From contig JAHDQS010000037.1 of assembly GCA_018433675.1 (NCBI GenBank), forward strand, positions 1 to 56,203: DNA of 56,203 nt, given 5' to 3'. The translations under genes and the position numbers were made by a program. This DNA comes from Clostridia bacterium. GTDB taxonomy: Bacteria > Bacillota > Peptococcia > DRI-13 > SM3-B62. Shown piece by piece: positions 8,547 through 17,215 of the stretch (position 1 is the stretch's first letter; each line of letters begins with the position of its first letter). Below the pieces are notes generated by a model that was given only the letters and a program-made list of their open reading frames with translations, had not been told where the DNA came from and did not search any database.

Positions 8547-9263
8547 ATGAGCAGGTTGCCTTTAGGTTCAATAATTCTTGCTGCAGCATTTATTTTGGTC
8601 TATTTTGGTTTGGCCCAGCGTCTTTTGGACAAAATGCGCATTTCTGACAAAACAGCATTGTTGATAATAGCGGGTCTGGTTGTAGGAAGTTTTATTGACA
8701 TTCCTATCATGAAAGGGGATGTTCAGGTGGCGGTCAATGTAGGAGGGGCATTAATACCAATTGGTCTGGCTGTATACCTTATGTCAAAAGCCGGTTCGCG
8801 AAAAGAGGTGGTTAGAACCGTATTCGCTTCATTAGTCACGGTAGGAGTAATCTATTTTATAGGGGGCTATTTGATGAAGGGGGAGGTTCGGGATAGGATG
8901 AGTGTTGTTGACCCCCTATACGTTTATCCCTTTGTCGGCGGTGGTATAGCTTATCTTTTTGGACGTTCAAGGAGGGCGGCATTTGTTGCGGCAACTATGG
9001 GTGTGCTGGGTTTGGATATCATTCATTATGTCTGGCTGCTTTCTACCGGGACACCAGGGAACGTTTTTATCGGTGGAGCCGGGGCCTTTGACTCAATTGT
9101 GATCGCCGGATTAGTAGCGGTTTTGTTGGCTGAGGTAATCGGCGAGACGCGGGAACGCCTGCAGGGAGGACCTGAATCAAAAGGACGAGACAGCAGTTTG
9201 CTTAAAAATCTCCGAGGTATCGATCGTGAAAGAAAGGATGGGGAAGGAGGTGGCGGTAAATGA
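8547..9263 (+). CDS. DUF1614-type integral membrane protein next to spoIIP
   Basis: The protein has 238 residues and about six to seven membrane segments, then a charged cytoplasmic tail (about 205-238). The pattern of short helices with VNVGGALIPIGLAVYL and the GGAGAFDSI loop resembles DUF1614 proteins, which I recall next to spoIIP in Clostridia. No catalytic motif is visible and the biochemical role is unknown. The start is ATG 8547 behind AAAGGAGG; an upstream in-frame extension to 8505 lacks a ribosome binding site. Its stop overlaps the spoIIP start by 4 bp (ATGA), implying translational coupling and a sporulation role by association. Confidence 0.72.
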   Translation: MSRLPLGSIILAAAFILVYFGLAQRLLDKMRISDKTALLIIAGLVVGSFIDIPIMKGDVQVAVNVGGALIPIGLAVYLMSKAGSRKEVVRTVFASLVTVGVIYFIGGYLMKGEVRDRMSVVDPLYVYPFVGGGIAYLFGRSRRAAFVAATMGVLGLDIIHYVWLLSTGTPGNVFIGGAGAFDSIVIAGLVAVLLAEVIGETRERLQGGPESKGRDSSLLKNLRGIDRERKDGEGGGGK

Positions 9264-10477
9264 CAGCTAGGGGTAACAGAGTAGTCTTGTTTATAGGTTT
9301 GGTTTTGGTGTTTTTAGGTGGCATTGCTTATCTTCATGAAGAAAACAAGGGGCCTGACAATATCCCGGTCCAAGTTGAACTTGATCAAGCCGAACTTGAG
9401 ACGGATATCCTTGAGATACTGGGGAAATGGGAAGGAGAGCTTACCGACGGTGAATATTTCACGCTGGTAGATGAGGATGGCAATGAGTTAGACCGTACAG
9501 GACATGAGGTGTTTATCGGGGATGAAATGATTTTGGAGGACAACAATAGGTATAAGGTTACAGAGGTGGATGACAAAAAGTTAATAGCAATCTGCGATTT
9601 GGTTGGCAAGGAAGAAATAGCCTGGGAGGAGGAAGAAAACCAGCTTCCTGTGTTGGATGTTGCTCAAGGGAAAAGCGTTATAGGGGTATATATGACCCAC
9701 AATGATGAATCATATGTTCCGTCCGATGGGCAGGAGAGCATTAAGGGCAACGGAGGCATTATCCAGGTAGGAGAAAAGCTAGCAGAAGAGTTGAAGAAAA
9801 ACGGTGTTGACGCCGAGATAAATCTTAATAAGCATGATCCTCATGATGCTAACGCCTATCATCGCTCTCGCAAAACTGCGGTTCAGCTCTTGAAAGCAAA
9901 TCCATCTGTTATTGTTGATGTTCATCGGGATGGTATTCCCGATCCGGGGTTTTATGCAACCAAAATTGACGGAGAGTCTGCTACTAAAATCAGGCTGGTG
10001 GTTGGCAGACAGAATCCCCATGTTTCTTCAAATCTTGAATTTGCCAAACAAATCAAGGGGTATTTTGATAAAAATACACCAGGCTTGATTAAGGGAATTT
10101 TTATGGGAAAAGGAAACTATAATCAGGATTTGGGGCCTAAGGCGATATTAGTTGAGGTGGGGACATATACAAACACCAAAGGGGCAGCCCTAAACGGTAT
10201 TACTGCGTTTGCCGATGGCCTGCCTGCTATTGTTGGAGCGGGTGTGGCTAAGGGGGTACCGGGAACGCCTGCTGCAAAAGGACCTTCTCCCGGAGTCGGT
10301 CGTTCGCTTATCTGGCTCTTGCTTTTTGTGGTTGTCGGCGGTGGTGCGTTCTTGCTGATAAGCACGGGTAGTATTAAAGATTCCGTCAAAAGAATAACGA
10401 ACATGGGAAAAGAGTTTTCCAATAATGCCGGAACGGTAAAGGTAGAAGAAAAAGGGAAGAACAAACAAAGGGAGTGA
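9260..10477 (+). CDS. spoIIP: stage II sporulation protein P (peptidoglycan amidase/endopeptidase)
   Basis: SpoIIP is a zinc cell-wall hydrolase that works with SpoIID and SpoIIM to thin septal peptidoglycan and drive engulfment of the forespore. The 405 residues show an N-terminal membrane anchor (about 8-25), a short beta-rich stretch (about 60-130), then the catalytic domain with YMTHNDESY (His147, Glu150) and VDVHRDG (His222), matching SpoIIP's zinc-site regions. Unusually, a second hydrophobic helix lies near 348-370, followed by a basic tail, whereas Bacillus SpoIIP has only the N-terminal anchor. It overlaps the DUF1614 gene by 4 bp. A likely sigma-A promoter for the next operon lies downstream at 10532. 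Confidence 0.9.
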   Translation: MTARGNRVVLFIGLVLVFLGGIAYLHEENKGPDNIPVQVELDQAELETDILEILGKWEGELTDGEYFTLVDEDGNELDRTGHEVFIGDEMILEDNNRYKVTEVDDKKLIAICDLVGKEEIAWEEEENQLPVLDVAQGKSVIGVYMTHNDESYVPSDGQESIKGNGGIIQVGEKLAEELKKNGVDAEINLNKHDPHDANAYHRSRKTAVQLLKANPSVIVDVHRDGIPDPGFYATKIDGESATKIRLVVGRQNPHVSSNLEFAKQIKGYFDKNTPGLIKGIFMGKGNYNQDLGPKAILVEVGTYTNTKGAALNGITAFADGLPAIVGAGVAKGVPGTPAAKGPSPGVGRSLIWLLLFVVVGGGAFLLISTGSIKDSVKRITNMGKEFSNNAGTVKVEEKGKNKQRE

Positions 10478-10531
10478 CAGCAGAAAAACAATAAATAGAG
10501 GAGAGTCGTTGGAGGAAAAGAAAAGTATCCC

Positions 10532-10560
10532 TTGACGCTGATAGTTCGATAAAGGATAAT
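10532..10560 (+). promoter_or_regulatory. sigma-A-type promoter for the DUF512-der-plsY-gpsA operon
   Basis: TTGACG (10532-10537) and GATAAT (10555-10560) are 17 bp apart, 45 bp before the first start codon. This would separate housekeeping expression of der and its partners from the sporulation gene upstream. Confidence 0.65.
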
Positions 10561-10604
10561 TAGTGATGAAATCCGATCAATAAACATTCTGTGGTGGTGG
10601 AAAA

Positions 10605-11903
10605 ATGTCCTGTGCGGTGATAGCTTTGGTTGAGGAAGGTACAATAGCTGACGAACTCGGTCTAATGGCCGGAGATCGGATTGTAAAGATAAACAAGAAG
10701 GATATAATAGACTTGATACAGTTTCAGTATGAATGGGCAGGAGAAGAAGTAGAGCTTGAGGTTGAAAAGAATTCAGGTGAAAGGCAAACAATAGAGATTG
10801 AGAAGGATTATGATGATTCGCCTGGAATTGTTTTTGAAAGTGCTGTTTTTGACGGTGTTAAGAGGTGCCAAAATAGATGTCTTTTTTGTTTTGTTGATCA
10901 AATGCCGCAAGGTATGCGAGAGAGTTTATATATTAAGGATGATGACTACCGGCTTTCCTTTTTACAGGGCAGTTATATTACGATGACTAATTTATCTGAA
11001 TGCGATATTCAGAGGATAAAGAAAGAGCATCTTTCCCCTTTGTACCTGTCGGTACATGCGACTGAGCCTGCACTGCGTATAAGGATGCTGAATAATCCCC
11101 GGGCCGGTGATTTGATTAAGACTTTAGCGGATTTAACGCAGGCAGGTATAGAGTTTCATACGCAAGTTGTTTTATGTCCCGGGATAAATGATGGGAAAAA
11201 CCTGGAGAAGACGTATCAAGACTTGTTTGAGCTCCCCGGTATTTTGTCTGTTGCCGTTGTGCCGGTCGGTCTGACAAGGTATAGAGACGGTTTGCCGGAA
11301 ATGCATTCATTTGATGGTAGACAAGCCGGTAGGTTGATTGATTGGGTCGAAGCAAGGCAGGGAGAATGTAAAAGAGATAGAGGCACAAATTTTATTTGGC
11401 CTTCTGATGAGTTTTATTTTCTTGCTAAGCGGGAACTACCCCCTCTTGAAGCATACGAAGACTTGTGTCAGTTAGAAAACGGTGTCGGTCAAGTAAGGCT
11501 ATTGTGGGATGAATTCGAGAAGCTGGAGTTGCCTGTCGGGTTGAAACCTTCCAGTGAGGTTTATTTTGCAACGGGGGTTTCGGGGAGACCTGTCATGCTT
11601 CCATTGGTGAGGAAGATTATTGATGCGACCGGGCTTAAGGTGAATCTTCGGACGATTGCAAACAGTTTTTTTGGTCCGTCCGTCACTGTTACAGGCCTCT
11701 TGACAGGAAAGTGTCTTCTTAAGGGATTAAAAGGTATTGATAAGGGTAGCACGGTTATAATTCCCGAGGTGATGCTTGAGGAACGCCAGGGTAAATTTTT
11801 AGATGATCAAGAACCAAAAGAGATAGCAAAGGAATTGGGAATAAAATTAGTGACAGTTCCTGTTTGTGCACGGGAAATTGCGGACGTGCTTCGATCTATT
11901 TGA
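10605..11903 (+). CDS. DUF512 protein with PDZ and radical-SAM-like domains
   Basis: The 432-residue protein joins a PDZ-like domain (about 1-70) to a radical-SAM-type cluster motif CQNRCLFC (Cys88, Cys92, Cys95, spacing CxxxCxxC) and a C-terminal DUF512 region. Such proteins are often annotated as Fe-S oxidoreductases and commonly sit beside der in Clostridia; their reaction is not established. It should bind a 4Fe-4S cluster and perhaps SAM. The ATG at 10605 is preceded by the G-rich stretch GTGGTGGTGG. Its stop lies 13 bp before the der start, so the two are probably co-transcribed. Confidence 0.88.
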   Translation: MSCAVIALVEEGTIADELGLMAGDRIVKINKKDIIDLIQFQYEWAGEEVELEVEKNSGERQTIEIEKDYDDSPGIVFESAVFDGVKRCQNRCLFCFVDQMPQGMRESLYIKDDDYRLSFLQGSYITMTNLSECDIQRIKKEHLSPLYLSVHATEPALRIRMLNNPRAGDLIKTLADLTQAGIEFHTQVVLCPGINDGKNLEKTYQDLFELPGILSVAVVPVGLTRYRDGLPEMHSFDGRQAGRLIDWVEARQGECKRDRGTNFIWPSDEFYFLAKRELPPLEAYEDLCQLENGVGQVRLLWDEFEKLELPVGLKPSSEVYFATGVSGRPVMLPLVRKIIDATGLKVNLRTIANSFFGPSVTVTGLLTGKCLLKGLKGIDKGSTVIIPEVMLEERQGKFLDDQEPKEIAKELGIKLVTVPVCAREIADVLRSI

Positions 11904-11916
11904 GGATGGTGAAGAG

Positions 11917-13236
11917 ATGAGTAAGCCGATTGTGGCTATTGTAGGAAGACCAAATGTTGGAAAATCCACTTTGTTTAATCGTCTTGTAGGAGGGCGTACG
12001 GCTATTGTCGAGGATACGGCCGGAGTGACAAGAGACAGGATTTATCAAGATACGGATTGGACAGATAGGATATTTACTTTAATAGATACCGGTGGTATGG
12101 ATTTTATCAGCAAGGATGATACTATTTTAGGTCAAGTGAGAAAACAAGTGCAGATGGCAGTGCAGGAAGCGGATGTCATTATTTTTCTGGTTGACGGTCG
12201 GGTGGGTTCAACCAGTGATGACGAGAAGCTGGCCGAGATGCTGCGTCGTTCACAAAAACCGGTGATTCTGGCGGTCAATAAGATAGAAGACTATAGTAAA
12301 CCGGATTCCATATATGATTTTTATTCCCTGGGACTTGGTGAACCCCTGCCCATTTCGGCAGCCCATGGCATGAATACGGGAGATCTTCTGGATGAGGTAG
12401 TCAGCGCATTTCCACCGCAGCAGGAGGAAGAAGAAAATCCGGATACCATCAAGATAGCCTTTGTGGGCAGGCCCAATGTGGGTAAATCCTCCCTTGTTAA
12501 TGTTATTCTGGGACAGGATAGGTCTATTGTCAGTCAAATTCCCGGAACGACAAGGGATGCCATTGATACTCCTTTTGAGAATAATGGACAAAAGTATATT
12601 CTCATTGATACAGCCGGAATGAGGCGTAAACGAAGCATTGATGAGAATACGGAGCGGTATAGTGTAATCAGAGCATTAAGAGCTATTGACAGGTGCGATG
12701 TAGCTTTGCTCGTCATTGATGCCACAACCGGTCTTACTGAGCAGGACAAGCGTATTGCCGGTTATATCCGCGAATCCGGCAAAGGCACTGTGCTGGTAGT
12801 GAATAAATGGGATTTGGTCGAAAAGGATGGCAAAACCATTAATAAATATGAGAAGACTATTCGTTCGGGACTCGCCTTTATGCAGTATGTGCCTCTGATT
12901 TTTGTTTCGGCCTTAACAAAGCAACGTGTTAATAAAATACTGGAATTAGTCGAATATGTTGCTGATCAGCAATCCAGGAGAATAAGCACCAGTGTATTGA
13001 ATGAGGTTATTTCCGAAGCCGTACAGTTGACACCACCGCCGACTGATAAAGGGAGGAGGCTGAAGGTGATATATTGCACACAACCCGGTATTAAGCCGCC
13101 GACCTTTGTGTTTTTTGTCAATGACCCTGAGCTTATGCATTTTTCTTACCGTCGTCATTTGGAGAATGTTATCCGGGAGAATTTCGGCTTTGAGGGTTCG
13201 CCTCTTCGATTTGTTATAAAGAAGAGAGAAGGGTAG
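11917..13236 (+). CDS. der: ribosome-assembly GTPase Der (EngA)
   Basis: Der is a double-GTPase needed for maturation of the 50S ribosomal subunit. The protein has 439 residues, with GRPNVGKST in the first G domain, a repeat GRPNVGKSS in the second and a C-terminal KH-like domain, the standard layout and length. DTAGVTRDR and DTGG mark the G2/G3 region of domain one; DTAGMRRK and NKWD mark domain two. I start at ATG 11917 ([10 protein letters not shown]). The longer frame from 11866 would overlap the DUF512 gene and adds non-homologous residues. It is in an operon with plsY and gpsA. Confidence 0.97.
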   Translation: MSKPIVAIVGRPNVGKSTLFNRLVGGRTAIVEDTAGVTRDRIYQDTDWTDRIFTLIDTGGMDFISKDDTILGQVRKQVQMAVQEADVIIFLVDGRVGSTSDDEKLAEMLRRSQKPVILAVNKIEDYSKPDSIYDFYSLGLGEPLPISAAHGMNTGDLLDEVVSAFPPQQEEEENPDTIKIAFVGRPNVGKSSLVNVILGQDRSIVSQIPGTTRDAIDTPFENNGQKYILIDTAGMRRKRSIDENTERYSVIRALRAIDRCDVALLVIDATTGLTEQDKRIAGYIRESGKGTVLVVNKWDLVEKDGKTINKYEKTIRSGLAFMQYVPLIFVSALTKQRVNKILELVEYVADQQSRRISTSVLNEVISEAVQLTPPPTDKGRRLKVIYCTQPGIKPPTFVFFVNDPELMHFSYRRHLENVIRENFGFEGSPLRFVIKKREG

Positions 13237-13246
13237 GAGTGATGGA

Positions 13247-13834
13247 ATGATGAGAGTTGTGCTTGTTGCGCTTTTTGGCTATTTAATTGGCTCGATATCA
13301 TTCGGGATTATTGTGACAAAGCTGGTGAGGGGTGTGGATATTAGGGCCCTTGGCAGCGGCAATACCGGCTTTACAAATGTGTTGCGAGTAATAGGCAAAG
13401 GTCCCGCCGCTGTTGTCTTGCTTGGTGATGTCTTTAAAGGGATTGCCGCGGTTCTGTTAGGCTTTTACCTTGGTGATACTATGCTTGCTGTTTGTGGGGG
13501 AATAGCGGCTATGATCGGCCACAATTACCCTCTATATTTTGGTTTAAAAGGTGGAAAAGGGGTAGCAACGGGATTTGGTGTTGTAATTGCCTTGGTTCCT
13601 GATGTTATGGCCGTAGCATTAGCGATATTTGTTGTCACTGTATTGATAACACGCTATGTTTCGTTAGGCTCTATCTTGGGGGCACTCAGCGTACCGGTTA
13701 CTTCTTTGATATTTGGAAAGCCTACTTCGGTAGTCGTGTTCGCTTTTTTTGCTTGTTCAATGGTGATTTTTCGGCACAAATCAAATATTATTAAGCTATA
13801 TCATGGCAAGGAAAGCAAGCTGGGTGAGAATTAA
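13247..13834 (+). CDS. plsY: glycerol-3-phosphate acyltransferase PlsY
   Basis: PlsY transfers an acyl group from acyl-phosphate to glycerol-3-phosphate, making lysophosphatidic acid, the first membrane step of phospholipid synthesis. The 195-residue polytopic protein shows the family signatures: GYLIGSISFG near the N-terminus, GSGNTGFTNVLR, and GHNYPLYFGLKGGKGVATG. Two adjacent ATG codons (13247, 13250) follow a GGAG; either may be used. It lies 10 bp after der and 12 bp before gpsA, which supplies its glycerol-3-phosphate substrate, so the two enzymes act in sequence. Confidence 0.96.
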   Translation: MMRVVLVALFGYLIGSISFGIIVTKLVRGVDIRALGSGNTGFTNVLRVIGKGPAAVVLLGDVFKGIAAVLLGFYLGDTMLAVCGGIAAMIGHNYPLYFGLKGGKGVATGFGVVIALVPDVMAVALAIFVVTVLITRYVSLGSILGALSVPVTSLIFGKPTSVVVFAFFACSMVIFRHKSNIIKLYHGKESKLGEN

Positions 13835-13846
13835 GGAGGTGTTGAC

Positions 13847-14887
13847 TTGCTCAATAAGGTCGCAGTTATTGGTGCGGGAAGCTGGGGAACGGCATTAGCC
13901 GTTCTATTGGCAAAAATAGGTAATGATGTTCATATTTATGGCAGAAATAAAGAGAAAGTAAGTTCATTCAACTGTGATCGAGAAAACACCTGGTATTTAC
14001 CGGGTATTATGCTGCCATCAAATATTGTTGCCACCACGAGTCTTGAAGAGGCTACGGAGGGAGTAAAATACATAGTAATGTCGGTTCCTTCACATATGGT
14101 GAGGGAGGCGGCACAAAATCTGAAGCCGTACATTGCCTCCGGTGCTGTAGTTATTAATGTTGCTAAGGGTATTGAAACTGGGACACTAATGAGATTAAGC
14201 GAGGTTTTAGCAGAAGAATTAGCGGGTTCGGATGCTGAAATCGCTGTTTTGTCGGGACCGAGTCATGCTGAAGAGGTTAGTCGTGACATTCCTACGGCTG
14301 TTGTTGCGAGTGCTCGTAAAAGAAGCGTGGCTGAAGAAGTACAGGATTTGTTTATGTCACCGGGCTTCAGAGTTTATACTAATCCCGATATATTGGGGGT
14401 GGAGCTGGGGGGAGCACTAAAAAATGTTATTGCTCTTGGAACAGGTATAGCCGACGGATTGGGGTTTGGCGATAACACGACTGCTGCTTTAATAACCCGC
14501 GGTGCTGAAGAAATAGCCCGTTTAGGGAGAGCAGCGGGAGCTAATACCCTTACTTTCGCCGGATTATCGGGTATCGGGGATTTGATCGTGACCTGTACCA
14601 GCAAACATAGCCGTAACCGCAGGACAGGATATTTGATCGGCAACGGTGTGCAGCTTAAAGAGGCGGTTGCGGAGGTGGGCATGGTGGTTGAAGGTGTGAA
14701 AGCTACAGAGGCGGCGCATTCCTTAAGCCGGAGCTATCAGGTAACGATGCCGATATGTGATGAAATGTATAAGGTGCTCTTTGAGAATAAAGACCCGCGG
14801 GAAGCGGTGATTTCTTTAATGTCGAGAGAAAAAAAGCATGAGGTGGAGGGAATTTTGGCGGCAGATTCATCATTTAGTGAATGGTAA
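13847..14887 (+). CDS. gpsA: NAD(P)-dependent glycerol-3-phosphate dehydrogenase
   Basis: GpsA reduces dihydroxyacetone phosphate to glycerol-3-phosphate for lipid synthesis. The 346-residue protein has the Rossmann motif GAGSWGTALA at the N-terminus, VAKGIE in the NAD domain, LSGPSHAEEV in the linker region, and the C-terminal helical domain with LGGALKNVIALGTG carrying the catalytic Lys. The start is TTG at 13847, 8 nt after AAGGAGGT. It is the last gene of the operon beginning at 10605 and is followed by a very strong terminator hairpin. Confidence 0.97.
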   Translation: MLNKVAVIGAGSWGTALAVLLAKIGNDVHIYGRNKEKVSSFNCDRENTWYLPGIMLPSNIVATTSLEEATEGVKYIVMSVPSHMVREAAQNLKPYIASGAVVINVAKGIETGTLMRLSEVLAEELAGSDAEIAVLSGPSHAEEVSRDIPTAVVASARKRSVAEEVQDLFMSPGFRVYTNPDILGVELGGALKNVIALGTGIADGLGFGDNTTAALITRGAEEIARLGRAAGANTLTFAGLSGIGDLIVTCTSKHSRNRRTGYLIGNGVQLKEAVAEVGMVVEGVKATEAAHSLSRSYQVTMPICDEMYKVLFENKDPREAVISLMSREKKHEVEGILAADSSFSEW

Positions 14888-14922
14888 GCTGTCTTCGTAT
14901 GAAGAGATAATATTTTTGTATT

Positions 14923-14978
14923 AAAGAAAACTTACTTCAGTGGGGTTTTGCTCCATCTGAAGTAAGTTTTCTTTATCT
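14923..14978 (+). terminator. terminator of the DUF512-der-plsY-gpsA operon
   Basis: An 18-bp perfect stem (14923-14940 with 14957-14974) has a loop that folds further (TGGGG/CTCCA). The arms are A-rich and T-rich at their ends, so it could also stop transcription from the opposite strand. Confidence 0.88.
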
Positions 14979-15151
14979 TGTGTAATAAATATGTCCGTAA
15001 GCAAGTATATATGTAGTGTTATGGAAAACGTAAGCAAATTATAATAGCGTCTAATCTGTGACTGGGGGGATGAAGATACTATAATATAGAGTTATTTGGG
15101 CAGTGGGAGGATAGAAGGACAGGGTTTGGGTTATAAAAAGGAGGGGATAAT

Positions 15152-16624
15152 GTGGAAAATGTTTTTCGTGATATTGCTGAAAGAACGGGAGGTGATATCT
15201 ATCTGGGTGTGGTCGGACCCGTTCGTGCAGGCAAATCAACTTTTATAAAGAAGTTTATGGAGTTGTTGGTAATTCCCAATATAATGGAGCCTTACGATCG
15301 AGAAAGGTCCGTGGATGAACTGCCGCAGAGCGGTGCGGGTAGGACGATCATGACCACAGAACCAAAATTCATACCTAATGAAGCAGTGGAAATTGAGATA
15401 AAAGAAGGATTAAATGTAAGGGTAAGAATTGTTGATTGCGTTGGTTACTCTGTTGCGGGGGCCAAAGGATATGAAGATGAAACAGGTCCCCGGATGGTAA
15501 ACACTCCTTGGTCGGAGGAAGCAATGCCTTTTCAGGATGCCGCCGAGATGGGTACCAGAAAGGTAATTACCGATCACTCAACGTTAGGGATAGTTGTGAC
15601 CACAGATGGAAGCATTACCGGGATACCGAGAGAAGATTATGCAGAGGCAGAAGCTAGGGTTATCAGGGAATTAAAAGAAATGAGCAAACCGTTTGTAGTG
15701 CTGTTGAATTCTATTAAGGCCAATGATGTAGGGACGATTGAACTTGCTCAAGATTTGGAAACAATGTATGAGGTGCCTGTTATTCCTCTGGATGTTGCTC
15801 AATTATCCCAAGGTATGATAATGCAGGTGCTGGAGGAAGCCCTGTTTGAATTTCCCGTTACCGAAGTTAATGTGAGCCTGCCTAAGTGGATAGAGGAATT
15901 AGAAGAAGAACAATGGCTCCGGAGAGCTTTCGAAAATGCGGTACACGATACCATCAGTAAAGTTAGACGTTTAAGAGATATCGATCAGGCTATTGAGGAA
16001 ATGGCGAAGCTTGATATCATTGAAGAGGTTGTACTGGAAAACATGGATCTGGGCAGCGGTGCGGCTGCGATTGAAATGACTGCTAAGGACGGCTTGTTTT
16101 ACCAGGTGCTGGGTGAGAAAACCGGCTTGCAGATTGAAGGAGATCATGACCTATTCAAGTTGGTGAAGGAATTAAACATTTCAAAAAATGAATACGAAAA
16201 GGTTGAAGTGGCTTTAAAACAAGTGCAAGAAAGCGGCTATGGTGTTGTAAACCCCATAATTTCTGAAATAGTGCTTGAGGAGCCTGAATTAATCAAGCAA
16301 GGTGGTCTCTTTGGAGTAAAACTAAGGGCCAGTGCGCCGGCCTTACATATAATTCGTACTGACATAGCGGCAGAAATCACACCGCTAATGGGAACTGAAA
16401 AGCAATGTGCCGACCTTGCCAGATATATAACGGAAAAGTTTCAAGAAAACCCCTCGCAGATTTGGTCATATGATATCTTCGGAAAATCACTACATGATTT
16501 AGTCAAAGAAAGCATTCAGGGTAAATTGCAGTTGATGCCGGAAAATGCTCAAAACAAATTAAAAGAGACCTTGAATAGGATCGTCAATGATGGCGGCGGT
16601 GGAATTATTTGCATCATAATATGA
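15152..16624 (+). CDS. spoIVA: spore coat morphogenesis ATPase SpoIVA
   Basis: SpoIVA polymerises on the forespore surface using ATP hydrolysis and forms the basement layer of the spore coat, anchored by the small peptide SpoVM. The 490 residues align over the whole length with the Bacillus protein. They include the near-invariant AERTGGDIYLGVVG, Walker A GPVRAGKST (22-30), the TIMTTEPKF segment, DCVGYSV and the C-terminal region ending in hydrophobic residues. The start is GTG at 15152 behind AAAAGGAGGGG; an ATG two bases earlier is out of frame. It is monocistronic between two terminators. A mother-cell sigma-E promoter is expected but I could not pick out a convincing match. Confidence 0.97.
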   Translation: MENVFRDIAERTGGDIYLGVVGPVRAGKSTFIKKFMELLVIPNIMEPYDRERSVDELPQSGAGRTIMTTEPKFIPNEAVEIEIKEGLNVRVRIVDCVGYSVAGAKGYEDETGPRMVNTPWSEEAMPFQDAAEMGTRKVITDHSTLGIVVTTDGSITGIPREDYAEAEARVIRELKEMSKPFVVLLNSIKANDVGTIELAQDLETMYEVPVIPLDVAQLSQGMIMQVLEEALFEFPVTEVNVSLPKWIEELEEEQWLRRAFENAVHDTISKVRRLRDIDQAIEEMAKLDIIEEVVLENMDLGSGAAAIEMTAKDGLFYQVLGEKTGLQIEGDHDLFKLVKELNISKNEYEKVEVALKQVQESGYGVVNPIISEIVLEEPELIKQGGLFGVKLRASAPALHIIRTDIAAEITPLMGTEKQCADLARYITEKFQENPSQIWSYDIFGKSLHDLVKESIQGKLQLMPENAQNKLKETLNRIVNDGGGGIICIII

Positions 16625-16626
16625 TA

Positions 16627-16652
16627 AGTCGGTCGATTAGACCGATTTTTTT
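16627..16652 (+). terminator. intrinsic terminator after spoIVA
   Basis: The stem TCGGTC (16629-16634) with GACCGA (16640-16645) has a 5-nt loop and is followed by a run of T residues. Confidence 0.85.
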
Positions 16653-16665
16653 CTTTACGGTATAG

Positions 16666-16694
16666 TTGTCGTATTATTGTGTGGGTGTTATAAT
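16666..16694 (+). promoter_or_regulatory. sigma-A-type promoter of the ACT-hom-thrB operon
   Basis: TTGTCG (16666-16671) and TATAAT (16689-16694) are 17 bp apart. The leader that follows is about 55 nt and contains a small GAGGA/TCCTC hairpin (16706-16721) but no evident attenuator or T-box. Confidence 0.65.
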
Positions 16695-16756
16695 GTCTAT
16701 CATACGAGGAGAAATATCCTCTTGACAAGGACAAGGTGGGGATAGGTGGTGTTCTT

Positions 16757-17206
16757 ATGCAGGAAAAACGGGTAAAGGAATTCTATATGGTACGGAAGGA
16801 TATATTGCCTGAGGCAATATATAAAACAGCCTTGGTTAAAGAGTTGATTGCCCGAGGGGAAGCATTTACTGTAAATGAGGCAGTAGGAAAAGTTGGTATG
16901 AGCCGTAGCGCTTTTTACAAATACCGCGATGGGGTGTTTCCCTTTTATCAGGCCAGTAAGGAAAAGATAATCACAGTATCCTTGCTTTTAGAGCACAAAA
17001 CAGGTGTGCTTTCTAATGTTCTCAACACTGTTGCTTTGATGAAGGGTAATGTTCTTACAATAAATCAGGGCATACCCTTGCAGGGTATGGCGGTAGTTAA
17101 TCTGAGTATAGATACTATGGGGATTGTGGGAGATGTTGAAGGTCTCATTGTCAAATTACAGCAGATTGACGGAGCAAAGAAAGTAGAAATAGTCGGACAC
17201 AGTTAG
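16757..17206 (+). CDS. ACT-domain protein of the PheB/UPF0735 family
   Basis: The 149-residue protein matches the PheB (UPF0735) layout. A short N-terminal helix-turn-helix-like segment (about 10-65, containing GMSRSAFYKYRDGVFPF) is followed by one ACT domain (about 70-148) that would bind an amino acid. The family's exact role is unsettled. Its position directly before hom and thrB suggests it senses threonine or another product and regulates this pathway. I chose ATG 16757 over an in-frame GTG at 16736, because residues from MQEKRVKEFYMVR onward fit the family start. It is spaced 9 bp from hom. Confidence 0.85.
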   Translation: MQEKRVKEFYMVRKDILPEAIYKTALVKELIARGEAFTVNEAVGKVGMSRSAFYKYRDGVFPFYQASKEKIITVSLLLEHKTGVLSNVLNTVALMKGNVLTINQGIPLQGMAVVNLSIDTMGIVGDVEGLIVKLQQIDGAKKVEIVGHS

Positions 17207-17215
17207 GAGGAATTG

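Noticed and set aside
10123-10791. 222-codon reverse frame across the spoIIP end and DUF512 start
   Set aside because: It overlaps two real genes and a promoter on the other strand, has low-complexity composition and no recognisable domain.
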